Under the pieces are notes generated by a model that worked only from the letters and a program-made list of their open reading frames with translations, did not search any database and had not been told where the DNA came from. Source: RYN-230 sp963837335 (GTDB taxonomy: Bacteria; Actinomycetota; Actinomycetes; Streptosporangiales; Streptosporangiaceae). Taken from it: 64,000 nt of DNA. Positions within the stretch are counted from its first letter, which is position 1. The number at the start of each line of letters is the position of its first letter. Location of the stretch: the NCBI GenBank assembly GCA_963837335.1, contig CAWINS010000032.1:62001-126000 (forward strand), read 5' to 3'. Position numbers and translations under genes: made by a program. Of this stretch, positions 27,958 to 36,872 are shown in pieces.

Positions 27958-28165
27958 GGGCCGCTGGCCGAGTATTTCACTGTTCCGAGAGTAGACGGCT
28001 GCCCACCTGGGCGGCAGGCAGGGGTGAGGCCGGATCTGAGGACCCGGGTTGCGGGGCTCAGATCCGGCCGGTGGCCCGGGAACCGCGGCGGCCCGCGCCC
28101 TTCCCGGGGAACCGCGGCCGCGCGAGCATGGATGACCGGCCGCCTGTTGGGTAGTGAAGCCGGCC

Positions 28166-29125
28166 ATGATGCCGATCACCGAGCTAGCAGGCCGGTATCA
28201 CCTGGAAGAACTCATCGCGGTCGGCGGGATGGGCGAAGTCTGGCGGGCCATGGACCAGGCCCTGGCCCGCTGGGTGGCGGTCAAGCTGCTCCGGCCGGAG
28301 TACCTGCACGACGAGGTGACGCTGCTCAGATTCCGCGCCGAGGCCCAGCACGCGGGGCTGCTGAACCATCCCGGAATCGCCCAGGTCTACGACTACCAGG
28401 ACGCCAGCCTGGAGCGGCCGGCCTACCTGGTGATGGAACTGGTCAACGGGCCATCCCTGGCCAGCGTGCTGACGGACGGCAGGCTGGATCCCCGGCGCAC
28501 CGCGGACGTGCTCGCCCAGGCCGCCGCGGCCCTGCACGCCGCCCACACCGCCGGGGTCCTGCACCGCGACATCAAGCCCGGCAACCTGCTGCTCGCCAGC
28601 GACGGCCGGGTCAAGGTGACCGACTTCGGCATCGCCCAGTCGTCCCGGTCCGGGCACCTGACGCGCACCGGGGCGCTCCTCGGCACCACGGGCTACCTGG
28701 CGCCCGAGCGCGTGTCCGGACGCCCGGCCACGGTGGCGAGCGACCTGTACGCGCTGGGCATCGTCGGTTATGAGTGCCTGACCGGGCGGCCTCCTTTCCA
28801 GGGGGAACCGTTGCAGGTCGCCCTGGCTCACCGCGAGCAGGATCTGCCGGGCCTCCCGCCGGGGTGCCTGAGCCAGCCGGGCGGGACCGAACTGGCCGCG
28901 CTGATCGCCGACCTGACCGCCAGGGACCCGGCGGCCCGGCCCGCCTCGGCGGACGTGGTGGCCGGGCGGGCGGGCCGTATCCGGGACGGCCGAGCGGACG
29001 CGCGAGACAGCCGGACGGACGCGCCGGACCGCCGGGCGGACGCGCCGGACAGCCGGGCGGACGCGCCGGACAGCCGCCTCGCATCCATCGGAGCGGCGCC
29101 GGCCCGAGGTGCCGACGTCCACTGA
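28166..29125 (+). CDS. Ser/Thr protein kinase, PknB-like
   Basis: Eukaryotic-type kinase domain (about residues 8-265) with glycine loop IAVGGMGEV, Lys40, Glu59, catalytic HRDIKPGN (Asp135), DFG (153-155) and APERVSG. ATG 28166 is chosen over GTG 28154, although both lack a strong ribosome site. The C-terminus has four heptads of the type RADAPDS coded by 21-bp repeats. There is no membrane helix in this frame, but the next frame just downstream encodes one, so the usual kinase-TM layout may be split by an indel near 29110. It is divergent from cydDC. Targets are unknown. Confidence 0.9.
   Translation: MMPITELAGRYHLEELIAVGGMGEVWRAMDQALARWVAVKLLRPEYLHDEVTLLRFRAEAQHAGLLNHPGIAQVYDYQDASLERPAYLVMELVNGPSLASVLTDGRLDPRRTADVLAQAAAALHAAHTAGVLHRDIKPGNLLLASDGRVKVTDFGIAQSSRSGHLTRTGALLGTTGYLAPERVSGRPATVASDLYALGIVGYECLTGRPPFQGEPLQVALAHREQDLPGLPPGCLSQPGGTELAALIADLTARDPAARPASADVVAGRAGRIRDGRADARDSRTDAPDRRADAPDSRADAPDSRLASIGAAPARGADVH
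28992..29078. repeat. 21-bp coding repeats in the kinase tail
   Basis: About four copies of a 21-bp unit containing CGGACGCGCCGGACAGCCGG encode RADARDS, RTDAPDR, RADAPDS and RADAPDS. Inner copies are almost identical, indicating recent slippage expansion in the juxtamembrane-like linker. Confidence 0.75.
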
Positions 29126-29135
29126 TCTCAGCGTG

Positions 29136-29480
29136 ATGCCGCCCGCCGGGCCGCGGCGCCGCCGGCTGGCCCCCGCCGGGCTGGCCGCTGGCCTCCTGGC
29201 CGCGGGCCTGCTCGGCTGGCTGCTGGCCACGGCCCAGGCCGGCCCAGCCCCGGGCCACCCAGGCCAGGCCCGCTCGGCCCAGCCCGCCAGCCCGCTCGCC
29301 TCGCCGCATCGGGAGGCCACGCCGTCCCGGTCCGGCGCCCGGGCCCGGGACGGCGCGCCGGCCCGGCCGGCGCGCGCGCGCCAGCGTCGTCCGCTTCTCC
29401 GGCCCGTACCGCGGCTGCGGCCGCCGGGCGGACGAAGGGCGGGGCGGGAAGAAGGTCTCCCCCGGCCGGGCCAAGCATGA
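29136..29480 (+). CDS. single-pass membrane segment with Pro/Ala/Arg-rich tail
   Basis: About 114 residues: MPPAGPRRRRLAPAGLAAG, then a hydrophobic stretch (LAAGLLAAGLLGWLLATAQAG) that would span the membrane once, then a Pro/Ser/Ala/Arg-rich low-complexity region. No ribosome site is seen at ATG 29136; GTG 29109 in the same frame overlaps the kinase end. The layout fits the transmembrane and extracellular part of the preceding kinase separated by a frameshift. An independent small gene is the alternative. Confidence 0.4.
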   Translation: MPPAGPRRRRLAPAGLAAGLLAAGLLGWLLATAQAGPAPGHPGQARSAQPASPLASPHREATPSRSGARARDGAPARPARARQRRPLLRPVPRLRPPGGRRAGREEGLPRPGQA

Positions 29481-29684
29481 CAAGGGACCACCCCCCGGGC
29501 ACGGCTGACCGCCGGGTCATGGACCGGCCCGCGGCCTGCGCGATGATGGGGTACCGTCCGGTGACCGACTGTGAACGGCGCCGGGCGGACCGGCCTGGTG
29601 TTGCGGGACCTTCGGCCCTTCTGGCCGCCGCCAGGACGGGTCAGGCTGGCACTAGCGTCCCCGCCGAGGACTGGAGAAACAGGG

Positions 29685-32432
29685 TTGACCGCGCTCACCG
29701 AAGCGGGCTGCTCGTATGCCCTGCTGGCGGACGGCACCACGATCACCATCCGGCCAGCCGGCCCCGGTGACTACGAGGCCGTCAAGCAACTGCACGAGGC
29801 CATGTCGCCGGACAACCTGTATCTGCGTTTCTTCAGCATGAGCCGCCAGGCCGCCGGGCAGGAGGCGCGCCGGGTATCCCGGACCGGCGGCCCGCCCCAC
29901 GGCCAGCCGGACCACGGCACGCCGGACCGCAGCACGCCGCCGCACGGGGCGCTGCTCGGCTTCCTGGGCGACGAACTGGTGGGGGTAACCAGCTACGAGC
30001 CGTCCCCGGCCGACCCCGAGTCCGCGGAGGTCGCGTTCGCGGTGGCCGACCGGATGCATGGCCGCGGCGTCGCCACCCTGCTGCTCGAGCACCTGGTCTC
30101 GCTGGCCCGCGAACGCGGGGTGCGCGTGTTCACCGCCTCGGCGCTGCCCGAGAACATCGCGATGCTGCGCGTGTTCGCGGACGCCGGGCTGACCGTGACC
30201 CGGCGGATGGACGACGGGGTCATCGAACTGAGCATGCCGATCCCGCGCAGCGCCGCGCTCAGCGAGCCCAGCGCCTACCTGGACGCGGTGGCGGGCCGGG
30301 AGCAGCGGGCCGAGGTGGCCAGCCTGGAACCGCTGTTCGCGCCGCGCTCGGTCGCGGTGGTGGGCGCGGGCCACCGGCCCGGTTCCATCGGACGGTCCAT
30401 CCTGCTCAACATCCGGGACGCGGGCTTCGCCGGGACCCTGCACGCGGTGAACCCGCACGTGGCCGACATCGAGGGCGTCCCCAGCGTGCCGGCCCTGGCC
30501 GCGCTGCCGCAGCCGCCTGACCTGGTCGTGGTGACGGTCCCCGCGGACACCGTGGTCGGCGTGGCCCAGGAATCCGGCCAGCGCGGGGCCAGGGCCCTGG
30601 TGGTGATCACCTCCGGGCTGAGCTCAGCCCAGTCCGCCAGCCTGCTGGACACCTGCCGCCACTGGGGGATGCGCCTGGTCGGCCCGAACTGCTTCGGGGT
30701 GGCCGTGCCGGGTCTCGGCCTGGACGCCACCTTCGCCGCGCATCATCCCGCGGCGGGCACGGCCGGCCTGGTCGTCCAGTCGGGCGGCGTGGGGGTGGCC
30801 CTGCTGGAGCACCTGTCCCGGCTGGGCATCGGCATCTCCTCGTTCGCCTCCGTCGGCGACAAGCTGGACGTGTCCGGCAACGACATGCTCCAGTGGTGGG
30901 CCCAGGACGGCGTCACCCGGCTCGGCGTGCTGTACCTGGAATCGTTCGGGAACCCGCGCAAGTTCGCCCGCACCGCGGCCCGTGTGAGCGCAACCATGCC
31001 GGTGCTCACCGTGCACGCCGGCCGGTCCGCGCCGGGCCAGCGCGCGGCCGCGTCGCACACCGCCGCGGCCGCCGCGCCGCTGATCACCCGCCAGGCCCTG
31101 TTCGAGCAGGCCGGCATCATCGCCACCACCAGCTTCGGTGAGTTGCTGGAGGCGGCCGTGCTCCTGGCCGCGCAGCCGGTCCCCGCGGGCAGCCGGGTCT
31201 GCGTTATCTCTAACGCGGGCGGCGCGGGCGTGCTCGCCGCGGACTCGTGTGTCGAGGCGGGCCTGGCCGTCGCCACCCTCAGTCACACCGCCCAGGCCCG
31301 GCTGGCGGCCATCCTCCCGGCCAGCGCCGCGCTCGCCGGCCCGGTGGACACGACCGCGGCGGTCAGCGCCGAGACCTTCGGCGCCGCCCTGGCCGAGGTG
31401 GCCGGCGACGTTGGCGTGGACGCGGTCATCGCGCTGGTCGTCCCCACCGCGGCCGCCGACCTGATCCCGGCGCTCAGCGCGGCCCGGCTGCCCGTCCCGC
31501 TGGCCGCCGTGCTGCTGGATCAGCCGGACGCGGTCCAGCTGCTGCCGCCTGCCGGGGAGGGCCCCGCAGGCCTGGGCGTTCCCGCGTACGCCTATCCGGA
31601 GAGCGCGGCCAAGGCCCTCAGCCGGGCCGCGCGTTATGGCTCATGGCGGTCCCGGCCGGCGGGCACGGTCCCGGAGATCAAGGGCATCGGCGTCGCCGAG
31701 GCCCGCGCGCTGATCGCCTCGTTCCTGGACCGGATCCCCGGCGGGGGATGGCTGCCCGCCGCCGAGGCGGACCGGCTGCTGCGCTGCTACGGGCTGCCGA
31801 TGGTGGCGTCCCGGCTGGTGGTCACCGCGGACGAGGCGGCGGCCGCCGCCGTGGACCTGGGCGGCCGGGTGGCGCTCAAGGCCGAGGCGTACGGCCTGGT
31901 GCACAAGAGCGACGCGGGCGGGGTGCTGCTTGACCTGGATGGCCCGGCCGAAGCCCGCGCCGGGTTCACCACCCTGGCCGGGCGGTTCGCGGACAACTTC
32001 TCCGGGGTGCTGGTCCAGCCCATGATCATCGGTGGCACCGAGGTCATCATCGGGGTCGTGCAGGAGCCGGTCTTCGGCCCGCTGGTCGTGTTCGGCCTGG
32101 GCGGCGCGGCGACCGAGGTGCTCGGCGACCATGCCGCGCGGCTGGCCCCGCTGACCACCGCCGACGCCGACGACCTGATCCACTCCATCCGGGCCGCGCC
32201 GTTGCTGCTCGGTCACCGCGGCCAGCCGCCGGCCGACGTGGCCGCGCTGCGCGGCGCCCTGCTCCGGATCTCCCAGCTCGCCGACGACCTGCCGCAGGTC
32301 GCCGAGCTGGACCTCAACCCGGTGATCGCCCGGCCGAACGGGGTCATCGCGGTAGACGCCCGGATCCGGGTCACCAGCCACGGCGCGGCCGATCCGTTCC
32401 TGCGGCAGCTGCCCGTGGCCAGGCACCCCTGA
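29685..32432 (+). CDS. GNAT acetyltransferase fused to NDP-forming acyl-CoA synthetase domain
   Basis: About 915 residues. A GNAT domain (about 14-190; RMHGRGVATLLLEHLVSLARERGV is the acetyl-CoA loop) precedes a CoA-binding Rossmann domain (SVAVVGAGHRPGSIG), ligase domains and a C-terminal ATP-grasp domain (about 690-910; GGRVALKAEAYGLVHKSDAGGV). Pat/PatA lysine acetyltransferases join the same domains, usually with GNAT at the other end. SHTAAAA keeps the His that is phosphorylated in active ADP-forming acetyl-CoA synthetases, so real acetate-CoA ligase activity is possible. The start is TTG 29685, after GGAGA. It lies directly before phosphoketolase and acetate kinase. Confidence 0.9.
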   Translation: MTALTEAGCSYALLADGTTITIRPAGPGDYEAVKQLHEAMSPDNLYLRFFSMSRQAAGQEARRVSRTGGPPHGQPDHGTPDRSTPPHGALLGFLGDELVGVTSYEPSPADPESAEVAFAVADRMHGRGVATLLLEHLVSLARERGVRVFTASALPENIAMLRVFADAGLTVTRRMDDGVIELSMPIPRSAALSEPSAYLDAVAGREQRAEVASLEPLFAPRSVAVVGAGHRPGSIGRSILLNIRDAGFAGTLHAVNPHVADIEGVPSVPALAALPQPPDLVVVTVPADTVVGVAQESGQRGARALVVITSGLSSAQSASLLDTCRHWGMRLVGPNCFGVAVPGLGLDATFAAHHPAAGTAGLVVQSGGVGVALLEHLSRLGIGISSFASVGDKLDVSGNDMLQWWAQDGVTRLGVLYLESFGNPRKFARTAARVSATMPVLTVHAGRSAPGQRAAASHTAAAAAPLITRQALFEQAGIIATTSFGELLEAAVLLAAQPVPAGSRVCVISNAGGAGVLAADSCVEAGLAVATLSHTAQARLAAILPASAALAGPVDTTAAVSAETFGAALAEVAGDVGVDAVIALVVPTAAADLIPALSAARLPVPLAAVLLDQPDAVQLLPPAGEGPAGLGVPAYAYPESAAKALSRAARYGSWRSRPAGTVPEIKGIGVAEARALIASFLDRIPGGGWLPAAEADRLLRCYGLPMVASRLVVTADEAAAAAVDLGGRVALKAEAYGLVHKSDAGGVLLDLDGPAEARAGFTTLAGRFADNFSGVLVQPMIIGGTEVIIGVVQEPVFGPLVVFGLGGAATEVLGDHAARLAPLTTADADDLIHSIRAAPLLLGHRGQPPADVAALRGALLRISQLADDLPQVAELDLNPVIARPNGVIAVDARIRVTSHGAADPFLRQLPVARHP

Positions 32433-32467
32433 CCCGCCTGCTGACCCTGCCCCGACCCTGATCGCCC

Positions 32468-32506
32468 GCGACTCTGACCGACTGCGACTCTGACCGACTG
32501 CGACCC
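32468..32506. repeat. 16-bp tandem repeats upstream of phosphoketolase
   Basis: GCGACTCTGACCGACT occurs at 32468-32483 and 32484-32499 and starts a third time (GCGACCC). It lies 45 bp before the phosphoketolase start in the 117-bp gap and could be a regulator site. Confidence 0.6.
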
Positions 32507-32549
32507 GTCCGACGCCCGGAGTTCCGCACCTGGAAGGGAGCCCACCAAC

Positions 32550-35007
32550 ATGACCATGACCTCGAGGCCCGAGCTCACCAGCGATCAGCTCCAGGCCCTC
32601 GATGGCTACTGGCGCGCCGCGAACTACCTGTCCGTCGGGCAGATCTACCTGATGGCCAACCCCATGCTGACCGAGCCGCTGCGGCCGGAGCACATCAAGC
32701 CGAGGCTGCTCGGCCACTGGGGCACCACGCCGGGGCTGAACTTCCTCTGGTCGCACCTCAACCGGGCGATCGTCACCCACGGCCTGAACATGATGTACGT
32801 GATCGGCCCGGGCCACGGCGGCCCGGCGGCGATCGCGAACACCTGGCTGGATGGCAGCTACAGCGACATCTACCCGAGCATCCCGCAGGATCTCACCGGG
32901 ATGGGCCGGCTGTTCCACCAGTTCTCGTTCCCGGGCGGGGTGCCCAGCCACGTCGCCCCGGAGACGCCCGGCTCCATCCACGAGGGCGGCGAGCTGGGCT
33001 ATTCACTGTCGCACGCGCACGGCGCCGCGTTCGACAACCCCGACCTCATCGTGGCCTGCGTGGTCGGTGACGGTGAGGCCGAGACCGGGCCGCTGGCCAC
33101 CAGCTGGCACTCCGGCAAGTTCCTGGATCCGGCCCGGGACGGGGCGGTCCTGCCCATCCTGCACCTGAACGGCTGGAAGATCGCCAACCCCACGGTGCTG
33201 GCCCGGATCCCGGAGCCGGAGCTCATCGACCTGCTGCACGGGTACGGCTACCACCCGGTGTTCGTGTCAGGTTCCGACCCGGCCGTGGTGCACCGGGAAC
33301 TGGCCGGCGCCCTGGACGACGCGATCGCGGCGATCCGCGCGCTGCAGGACGAGGCCCGGTCGGCCGGCCGTCCGGCTGGCTCAGCTGGCTCCGCCGGCAG
33401 CTGGCCACGGGCCACGCTGGCCGATGATCGTCTTCCGCACCCCGAAGGGCTGGACCGGCCCGAAGGTGGTGGACGGCCTGCCGGTGGAAGGCACCTGGCG
33501 GGCCCATCAGGTGCCGCTGGCCGAGGTGCGTACCAACCCCGAGCACCTGCGCCAGCTGCAGGACTGGATGCTGTCCTACCGGCCGGCCGAGCTGTTCGAC
33601 GCCGACGGGCGGCCCCACCCGGACATCCTCGGCTTCGTCCCGCGCGGCGAGCGCCGGATGGGCAGCAACCCGCACGCCAACGGCGGCCTGCTCCTGCGCG
33701 ACCTGGCCATGCCCGACTTCCGCCAGTACGCGGTGCCGGTCAGCGCGCCCGGGGCCGCGGTGTCCGAGCCCACCCGGGTGCTCGGCGGGCTGCTCCGCGA
33801 CATCATGCGGGACAACCTGCCGGCCGCCAACTTCCGGGTCTTCGGGCCGGACGAGACGGCCTCCAACCGGCTCGAGGCGGTCTACCAGGTCAGCGGGAAG
33901 ACCTGGGAAGAGGCCACGCTGCCGGTGGACGAGAACCTGGTCCCGGACGGCCGGGTCATGGAGATCCTCTCCGAGACCACCTGCGAGGGCTGGCTGGAGG
34001 GATACCTGCTGACCGGCCGGCACGGCTTCTTCTCCTGCTACGAGGCGTTCATCCACATCGTCGACTCGATGTTCAACCAGCACGCGAAGTGGCTGAAGAC
34101 CACCCGGAAGCTGCCCTGGCGGCGCCCGGTGGCCTCGCTCAACTACCTGCTCACCTCGCACGTGTGGCGGCAGGACCACAACGGGTTCAGCCATCAGGAC
34201 CCGGGCTTCATCGACCATGTGGTGAACAAGAAGGCCGAGGTGGTCCGGGTCTACCTGCCGCCGGACACCAACACGCTGCTGTCAACCGCTGACCACTGCC
34301 TGCGCAGCCGCAACTACGTGAACGTGATCGTGGCGGGCAAGCAGCCCAATCCGGATTGGCTGGACATGGAGGCCGCGATCCTGCACTGCACCCGGGGCGC
34401 CGGGATCTGGGAGTGGGCCAGCAACGACTACGACGGCCAGGAGCCCGACGTGATCATGGCCTGCGCCGGGGACGTACCCACGCTGGAAGTGCTCGCCGCC
34501 ACCAGCATCCTCCGGGAGAAGCTGCCCGACCTGCGAGTCCGGGTCGTCAACGTGGTGGACCTGATGCGCCTGGAGCCGGCGACCGAGCACCCGCACGGGA
34601 TGAGCGACGCTGAGTTCAACGCGCTGTTCACCACCAACCGGCCGGTCATCTTCGCCTACCACGGCTACCCGTCGCTGATCCACCGGCTCACCTACAGCCG
34701 GGACGGCCACAACAACATCCACGTCCGCGGCTACATCGAAGAGGGCACCACGACCACCCCGTTCGACATGCTGGTACTCAACAACATGGACCGGTTCCAC
34801 CTGGTCATGGACGTCATCGACCGGGTGCCGGGGCTGGGTGACCGGGCCGCCTGGCTGCGCCAGGAGATGGTGGACAACCGGACCCGGCACTGGGCCTACG
34901 TCCGGGAGCACGGCGAGGACCTGCCCGAGGTGCGCAACTGGGTGTGGCCCGCGGCCGCCGCCGCGGCCGGAACCGCCCCCCAGCTGTCCGCGGAGGACCC
35001 GTCCTGA
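32550..35007 (+). CDS. xfp: xylulose-5-phosphate/fructose-6-phosphate phosphoketolase, frameshifted
   Basis: Thiamine-diphosphate enzyme that splits xylulose-5-phosphate or fructose-6-phosphate with phosphate, giving acetyl phosphate and glyceraldehyde-3-phosphate or erythrose-4-phosphate. The start ATG 32550 follows AAGGGAG. The N-terminal part has GPGHGGPAAIANTWLDG, SIHEGGELGYSLSHAHG and the TPP motif GDGEAETGPLATSW. The frame breaks between about 33370 and 33405 in a GC-rich linker and resumes as RWPMIVFRTPKGWTGP, continuing to TGA 35005-35007. The total of about 819 residues is normal. The stop overlaps the acetate kinase start by one base. Confidence 0.94.
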
Positions 35008-36094
35008 TGGACGTGCTCGTCGTCAACGCCGGGTCGAGCAGCCTCAAGCTGAGCCTGCTCAACCCGGCGGACAAGGTCCTGGCCGCCACCGAGGTCGGGC
35101 ACTGGGATTCCGGCGGGCCCCCCGCCGCCCTCACCTCGTTCCTGGACGGCCTGCCCGGGGTCGATGCCGTCGGCCACCGCGTCGTGCACGGCGGTCCGCA
35201 CCTGGAGGCGCCGGCGGTCATCGACGCCTCGGTGCGCCGCGCGATCGAGGCCGCCACCGACCTGGCCCCGCTGCACCAGCCCCGGGCCCTGGGCGGCATC
35301 GACGTGGTGTCCCGGCTGCTGCCCGGGGTGCCCGAAGTGGCCTGCTTCGATACCGCGTTCCACGCCGGCCTGCCCGCCGCGGCCCGCACCTACGCGCTGC
35401 CCGCCGCCTGGCGGGAGCGGTTCGGGCTGCGCCGCTACGGGTTCCACGGCCTGTCGCACGGCTACGCGGCCCGGCGGGCGGGCGAGATGCTCGGCACCGT
35501 CCCCGAGCAGCTCCGCATCGTGTCCTGCCACCTCGGCGCGGGGGCCTCGCTCGCGGCGATCGCCCACGGCCGCAGCGTGGACACCACGATGGGCTTCACC
35601 CCGCTGGAAGGGCTGGTGATGGCGACCAGGGCCGGGAACACCGACCCGGGCCTGCTGCTCTGGCTGCTGCGCGACGGCGGGATGGCCGTCGACGAGCTGG
35701 GCGACGGGCTGGAGCGTCGACTCCGGCCTGGCCGGGCTGGCGGGCACGGCCGACATGCGCGAGGTCATCCAGCGCCGCGGACGCCGGCGATCCGGCCGCC
35801 ATGCTCGCCCTGGAGGTCTACCTGCACCGGCTGCGGCAGCTGATCGCGGGCATGGCCGCGGCCATGGACGGCCTGGACGTGCTGGTGTTCACCGGCGGGA
35901 TCGGGGAGCACTCGCCCCGGATCCGCTCCCGGGGCGCACCCGCCTTCCTGGGGGTCCTCCTCGAGGAGCAGCGCAACCAGGCCGCCACGGGGGACGCCGA
36001 CATCGGCGCGGCCGGGTCGCCGGTCGCGACGCTGGTGATCACCTCGCGGGAGGACATCGAGATCGCCCGCCAGGTCCGCGCCGTGCTCTGCTAG
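35007..36094 (+). CDS. ackA: acetate kinase, two frameshifts
   Basis: Transfers phosphate from acetyl phosphate to ADP, yielding acetate and ATP, and so completes the phosphoketolase bypass. Motifs: VLVVNAGSSSLKLSLL (N-terminal phosphate site), VGHRVVHGG, FDTAFHAGLP, RRYGFHGLSHGY, SCHLGAGASLAAI, DTTMGFTPLEGLVMATRAG and VFTGGIGEHSPRIR. The reading frame shifts near 35712 and again near 35773; between them it reads SGLAGLAGTADMREVIQR, exactly the expected family stretch. About 362 residues when repaired. It is translationally coupled to xfp. Confidence 0.93.
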
Positions 36095-36097
36095 CTG

Positions 36098-36637
36098 CTA
36101 GTCCAGGCGGCCCGCCGGGACAGCGCCGTGCGGGAGGGCGCGGTGGCGGAAGGCCCAGCCGCGCAGCCCGTGGCCGGCGGCGTGCTCCAGGCCGGGCGGG
36201 GGCACGGCCACGACCGGGCACCCGGCGTGGGCCAGGCAGTACCGGCTCACCCGGGAGCTGACCAGGTGGCGCACGGTGCCACGCCGGCCAGCCCCGACGA
36301 CCAGCAGGTCACTGGGCTCGCAGGCGGCCGCGACGAGCACCTCGCCGGGTTCGCCGCGGAGCACCCTCGGCTCGGCCAGCCGGCCCGCCGGGCCGATCCC
36401 GCCCCAGGCCATCTCCAGCGCCGTCCACATCCGGAGCCAGGCGTCGTCCCGCCATATCTGGCGCAGGTAACCGGAGGGATGGCGGCGGTCAGCCAGGTCA
36501 CCGCCAGGCGGCAGCCAGGCGAGCACGGGAACCAGGGGGGCGTCGTTCTCCTGCGCCACCCCCGCCGCGTAACGCAGGGCCTGAAGGCTGCCCGGTGACC
36601 CGTTGGTGCCGATAATGATCCGACGAGCGCCGTGCAC
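36098..36637 (-). CDS. universal stress protein-like protein
   Basis: 179 residues from GTG 36637, preceded by AAGGAAC. The Usp fold is seen in RIIIGTNGSPGSLQALRYAAGVAQE and in the ATP-loop region LLVVGAGRRGTVRHLVSSRVSRYCLAHAGCPVVAVP, where the last glycine of the classical motif is replaced, so ATP binding is uncertain. The protein carries an extra C-terminal tail of about 30 residues. It is convergent with ackA, 3 bp away. It could belong to the same stress or low-oxygen group as the other Usp at 18148. Confidence 0.82.
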   Translation of the reverse strand: MHGARRIIIGTNGSPGSLQALRYAAGVAQENDAPLVPVLAWLPPGGDLADRRHPSGYLRQIWRDDAWLRMWTALEMAWGGIGPAGRLAEPRVLRGEPGEVLVAAACEPSDLLVVGAGRRGTVRHLVSSRVSRYCLAHAGCPVVAVPPPGLEHAAGHGLRGWAFRHRALPHGAVPAGRLD

Positions 36638-36793
36638 AGAGATGTTCCTTCCCGGACGAGGGGTCTGCTGTCTTCAGCTAACCGCCTGGATCGCCGCCCG
36701 GACCCGATCCTGACACCGGTCTAACAGGTGGCCGCCGGAATCATGCGCGCCGCCAACACGGCCCACCACCAGCACGGTCCCTACCACGCGATA

Positions 36794-36824
36794 TTGACAG
36801 GCGCTCTAAAGTAAGAGTAACTTT
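36794..36824 (+). promoter_or_regulatory. MFS promoter with overlapping TetR operator
   Basis: TTGACA (36794-36799), an 18-bp spacer and TAACTT (36818-36823) form the promoter. AAAGTAAGAGTAACTTT (36808-36824) is an AT-rich inverted repeat with AAAGT/ACTTT arms and near-symmetry inside, covering the -10 box. It is the probable operator of the TetR protein encoded with the exporter. Confidence 0.55.
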
Positions 36825-36872
36825 CTTTTGAAGTCAGCTATCAGACGTAGACAACCTCCAGGATGGTGCCTC

